Part shown: positions 60,463 to 64,000 of the stretch, piece after piece
Position numbering within the stretch: position 1 is the stretch's first letter
Layout: every line of letters begins with the position of its first letter
Assembly (NCBI GenBank): GCA_028023455.1
Contig: JAQFVV010012400.1
Span: 16,545,490 to 16,609,489 of the forward strand
DNA from: Epiperipatus broadwayi
Taxonomy: Eukaryota > Onychophora > Udeonychophora > Euonychophora > Peripatidae
DNA: 64,000 nt
Direction of reading: 5' to 3'
Made by a program: the position numbers and the translations under genes
Notes under the pieces: model-generated
Told to the model about the DNA's origin: nothing
What the model saw: the letters and a program-made list of their open reading frames with translations, nothing else
The model's database searches: none

Positions 60463-60772
60463 ATAAACTAAATCATCATTTGATCACCATTTCTTATGCT
60501 TATATTATGTCAAAATAATAGCAACACTCTCATACAGTTACCCAGTGCAAGCCATGGTATTCAATAGATGCTAGGGGTTTATTATCAAAATCAGCATGCC
60601 TACTGATCCAATATCCCCAGATTAGTTTTTAGCCTGTACCTTTCATAAGCTAGGAGCTTTGGATCTGAGATCACTGCACCTAAATCTTTTGATCTAATGC
60701 AATCCTCCAGCATTCATTGACTACTACAGCTTGCACTAAGCGGCAGAACTGTGTAAAGAGAGTTGTAACTAT
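60463..60772 (+). mobile_element. Old family A foldback copy
   Basis: The order is the same as at 27087: an AAACTAAATCATCATTTGAT end, antisense unit through CCAATATCCCCAGATTAG and AATCCTCCAG, then a switch to the sense strand (CATTCATTGACTACTACAG) ending near GAGAGTTGTAA. Divergence from other copies is high and the hammerhead core is lost. It shows that the inverted arrangement is old and recurrent. Confidence 0.75.
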
Positions 60773-60775
60773 TCC

Positions 60776-62454
60776 ATAAGTTATATTACTGTACATACTA
60801 GACTTGAAAAACTGTGTAGCCATTCAATGGGTACTAACATAACCCGTTTCATTTTGGCAGAGCTTTTTGTAAAAAAAACAAAAAACAAATAATAAATATA
60901 TAATACCCTAGAATAAAATCAGATATTCTATGGTAATATCCCACACAAACTCAAATATATATTATTATTCTATTTATTTATTTCTAAAGTGCTTTTCGAA
61001 GGAGCTATGCCTTCATTTTCAAAGCTGTAGATAGATAGCGATGTTCACTTTATTTATTTATATAACTGAACAATATAAATTCCTGTATGTACAATGGTGA
61101 GTTTTACAATTCAAGCAGTAGAAAAGTTTGTAGCACATAAAGGTTGCATGTATTACAAAACTAAAAAAAAACAAAACTAAACCAATGAATCTATATCCCC
61201 AAAAGAAGCAGCTCAACATTGTACATGATAAAACAATACTTCATCAATAATACAATATTTTTCAAGCAGTCTACTCTGCACAAAGAGCTCAATGGATTTC
61301 TGGCAAAAATAATTGATTATTGCGATTAACCATCCCTTCAGTGCATGGAACAAGATCTATTCTTCATTTTTTGTTAATTTATATCTATCAATCTGGAATA
61401 AATACATATGTAACAAATAAAAATATAAACAGTTTAAAGGCCTAAATTCTGGCACACCTTGTAAACATGCATTCATATTTATATTTTTAAAAAAGCACAC
61501 AAACATGTATGTATAATTTAACAAATATATGCAAACAGAAACAATGCCTTTTTAAATTTATAATTAATTTTAAAATGTAAACAATTTAAAAAAAAAATAA
61601 AAAAATTCTAATTTAACATCAAAATAGGAAAAGTTTAGCAAGCCTATTAATCACTACTTATCATTACTGATTAAAGATAATTACATCATCCAAACAATAA
61701 ACTTGATAAAGGTTTTTAAAAAATGCTTGGATATTACAATAATTACAAAATAAATTTAAAATAAATAATAATGATTATATCAAGCCCTTTTCTAATTAAA
61801 GTTTAAAAATTCCATAAAAACCATTATTCCTATCAAATTGTTAATTATAGAAATTAGGTAAATAAATGAAAATTATATAAACATAATAAAGAATTTAACC
61901 TGCTTAAAGTATGCATTTATAAAAGGTGAATAAAAGAAAAAAGTAGCTATATAAAATACTTTTAACTATAAAGCAATAAATTCACAACTGGAACCAATGC
62001 AATAAGCAATAAATATAGCAATCAAAATACTTAATATTTTAGCCATGAAATAAAATTACTTAAGGATAAAGAAAAAATAATTTGAAAGGAGATGGAGACA
62101 ACTACTGCAGAAACAACTGTTGAAACCTAGAAAATTCAGGAATTCACATTGCAATTAATTCTTATAAACAAAATAAGTTAACTGATCAGATAATAACAAT
62201 ATTCAATGTTTTTATTCTTTACTACAATATAAATGACCTATGGCTTTATTTATTTTTTTCAATAGTTTTTTTATTCTTTATTTTTACACCATTTATTAAT
62301 TACAACACATATTATTATTAGTTGCCATCAAGTTAACAGATACTTGGCTATCCTATGAGTAATATTTTTTTCAGAATGAATTGTCAGCTGTCTGGTTTTT
62401 TGGATTATTAAAAAAAAAAAAACATTTATTATTGGCATGATGGACCTTTACCAG
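60776..62454. other. AT-rich DNA, nothing identified
   Basis: No gene or repeat was recognised. Confidence 0.5.
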
Positions 62455-62710
62455 CATTATATATTTCTTACATGATCACCATCTCTTCTACTAGCACATA
62501 ATTGTTTATAAACAAGGCAAAACTCTCCATACAGTAGTGCCACCCTGTGCCAACCAGAGTAATCAATGGATGCCTTTTGGCATCCATTGATTACTCTGGT
62601 TGGCACAGGGTGGCACTACTGTATGGAGAGTTTTTGGCATCCATTGATTACTCTGGTTGGCACAGGGTGGCACTACTGTATGGAGAGTTTTGCCTTCATT
62701 ATATATTTCT
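62455..62710 (+). mobile_element. Family A foldback with 14-bp target duplications
   Basis: CATTATATATTTCT lies at 62455-62468 and 62697-62710. The element starts TACATGATCACCATCTC and ends TTTTGCCTT. The antisense arm ends at GGATGCC and two sense arms follow in direct succession (each from GGCATCCATTGATTAC to GTATGGAGAG), so the sense part was copied twice. The arms are nearly identical, which suggests a young insertion. The hammerhead region is not included. Confidence 0.92.
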
Positions 62711-62924
62711 CTAATGAATTAAAGAATATGTTTAACATGATATAATTAAAATAAGACAACTTCAATCAGGTTGTTTATAATTCAAGCAAAAATTCAGACC
62801 TGATATATCCATGGGGTTCTCAAAAGCTTTTACCAGCACAACAATTCAAAAACATCAATATTTTTTCTATAGTTTTTATAATATCTAACTTTCATATATA
62901 CAACAATCACAGAAAATCATCATC

Positions 62925-63470
62925 ATTGTCATTTTTAACTGTTATTGATCAAGTGCAGGATGATGGTCTCTCCAATTTCAATCCATCTTCTCTGATCTCT
63001 AGTCTCTTCTCCACATTACCACGGTACACATCCTCATTTCATCCATCCATCTCACGTGTGGTCTTTTTCTAAGTCTTACAATCTCTTGCAATCCAGTTTT
63101 AGATTTTAACTGTCCATCTATTATCATCTCTTCTAGTAATATGTCCAGCCCATTCCATTTCATTCTCTTAAACCTTTCAATGTTGTCTATAACACCCGTT
63201 TGTTTATTCAGCAATGTATTTCATTTCAATCTCTTCTTGTTATTCCTAACATGCATCTCTCCATAATTCGCTGAATGGTCTGAAATCTCTATACTGCTCT
63301 TTTGTTAAGTATCCAAGTCTCACATCTATAAGTAAAAACTGATAAAACACATTTATTAAAAATGTTCCTTTTCAAACTCATAGGCATATTTCCTTTTAAT
63401 ATTGAATTATTTCTACCACAAGCACTCCAACCAAGTTTAATTCTATAATTAATTTCATCCATTTGTCTCA
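62925..63470 (-). pseudogene. RTE LINE, short minus-strand copy
   Basis: Read on the minus strand: MDEINYRIKLGWSACGRNN (63289-63519 frame), then the C-terminal part RPHVRWMDE (62999-63214 frame) and the reverse of the CTGCAGTGGATTGATAATGA-type 3' end near 62950. It is 5'-truncated in the thumb region and frameshifted. Confidence 0.88.
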
Positions 63471-63624
63471 AACACACAGCACTATCTCTACTAGCAATAA
63501 TTGTTATTAAACAATTCACTTTTGTTTATGTTTTTTGGTTTATAGTATTTTTAAAATATTATTTTATTTTTATTTTTTGTTAAATTTATATGAGTTAAGA
63601 TAGAGTTAGATAATCTGTGAAGGC

Positions 63625-64000
63625 CAAAAAGTTGGGTATTGGATAGTAGCAGTAGGTTATAAGGAGGCTTTGAGAGTCTACATATGGAGTGTTGTTTTGT
63701 TTGAAGTTTAAAAAATATGGTAGTATGAGATAGTGATCATGTGATGTTTAGTGTTTAACACCAATTGTAATAGATAATTGCTATGGTTGTTAAAGGATCA
63801 AATGAGTGCTATATTCAGCCCATATGACTATATAAGCTATTGAGTTGGATTGAAAAAAATAGTGTTTTCAACATTTTAGTTTTGTAGTTAAATGGTAAAG
63901 GGTATGCATAGCCTAAGTCTAGGTGCATGCCTCAGTCAAGGCCTCACTGATAAGCAGCCAGAAATAGTCTGGGATATTGTAGTAGGCGTAGGGTTTATGG
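63625..64000 (+). mobile_element. Family A unit, degenerate, runs off the window
   Basis: A plus-sense unit starts near the cleavage-site equivalent (GTTGGGTATTGGATAGTAG), passes through the landmarks AGTATGAGA, GTGATCATGTGATGTTTAGT, CATATGACTATATAAGCTAT, and reaches a second hammerhead remnant (63941-63980) followed by the start of a next unit. The remnant reads CTGATAA with a shortened helix II. This again is a head-to-tail arrangement. Confidence 0.75.

Noticed and set aside
1-64000. CRISPR arrays, bacterial operons, rRNA genes
   Set aside because: No regularly spaced short repeats, no bacterial gene organisation and no rRNA-like sequence were seen.

Overview
This is a 64 kb stretch of AT-rich animal nuclear DNA with long A/T homopolymers and no convincing host gene. 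The RTE-clade LINEs, tRNA-derived SINEs, hAT and foldback elements, and hammerhead-bearing retroelements fit an invertebrate. A mollusc, perhaps a cephalopod, is my best guess, but only from the flavour of the repeats. Almost everything that can be named is a mobile element or its remains.

Layout. 1-8 kb: unique-looking AT-rich DNA with two small tandem duplications, one short GC-richer ORF at about 3 kb and a small palindromic element at 7.3 kb. 8-16 kb: copies of 'family A', a roughly 455-bp unit that recurs as tandem and head-to-head copies. One array (9567-15819) is split by a 4.8-kb insertion carrying a decayed LINE with an AP-type endonuclease and a YVDD reverse transcriptase. 16.5-21.8 kb: three broken RTE copies on the plus strand and a 'family B' hammerhead element. 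22.3-25.7 kb: a second family B copy with an excellent hammerhead, three long inverted repeats and a retroposed tRNA-Gly. 27-30.7 kb: a family A foldback with 13-bp target duplications, a minus-strand RTE copy and a second tRNA-Gly-like SINE. 33.4 kb: a textbook non-autonomous hAT element. 36-42 kb: a third family B hammerhead, an RTE copy interrupted by family A, and an isolated hammerhead. 48-51 kb: tandem, SINE and foldback structures. 51.5-54.5 kb: the best RTE copy, nearly full length with two premature stops and one 2-base deletion. 55.6-59 kb: two or three weak candidates for host exons and a SINE. 60-64 kb: three more family A copies and one RTE fragment.

Main discovery. Several repeat families in this window carry sequences that fold as type I hammerhead self-cleaving ribozymes with a very short helix III. 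The cores at 15612-15653, 22676-22736, 36479-36533 (minus) and 41372-41418 keep all conserved core bases. Family A is tandem, shows fixed ends, is usually arranged head-to-head and is flanked by 13-14-bp target duplications at two loci. This matches what is known of Penelope-like pseudo-LTRs and animal retrozymes. The reading that these are RNA-circle-forming, non-autonomous retroelements mobilised by a target-primed machinery in trans is inference.

Limits: everything was read by eye. Boundaries of decayed repeats are good to roughly 10-30 bases unless target duplications define them.
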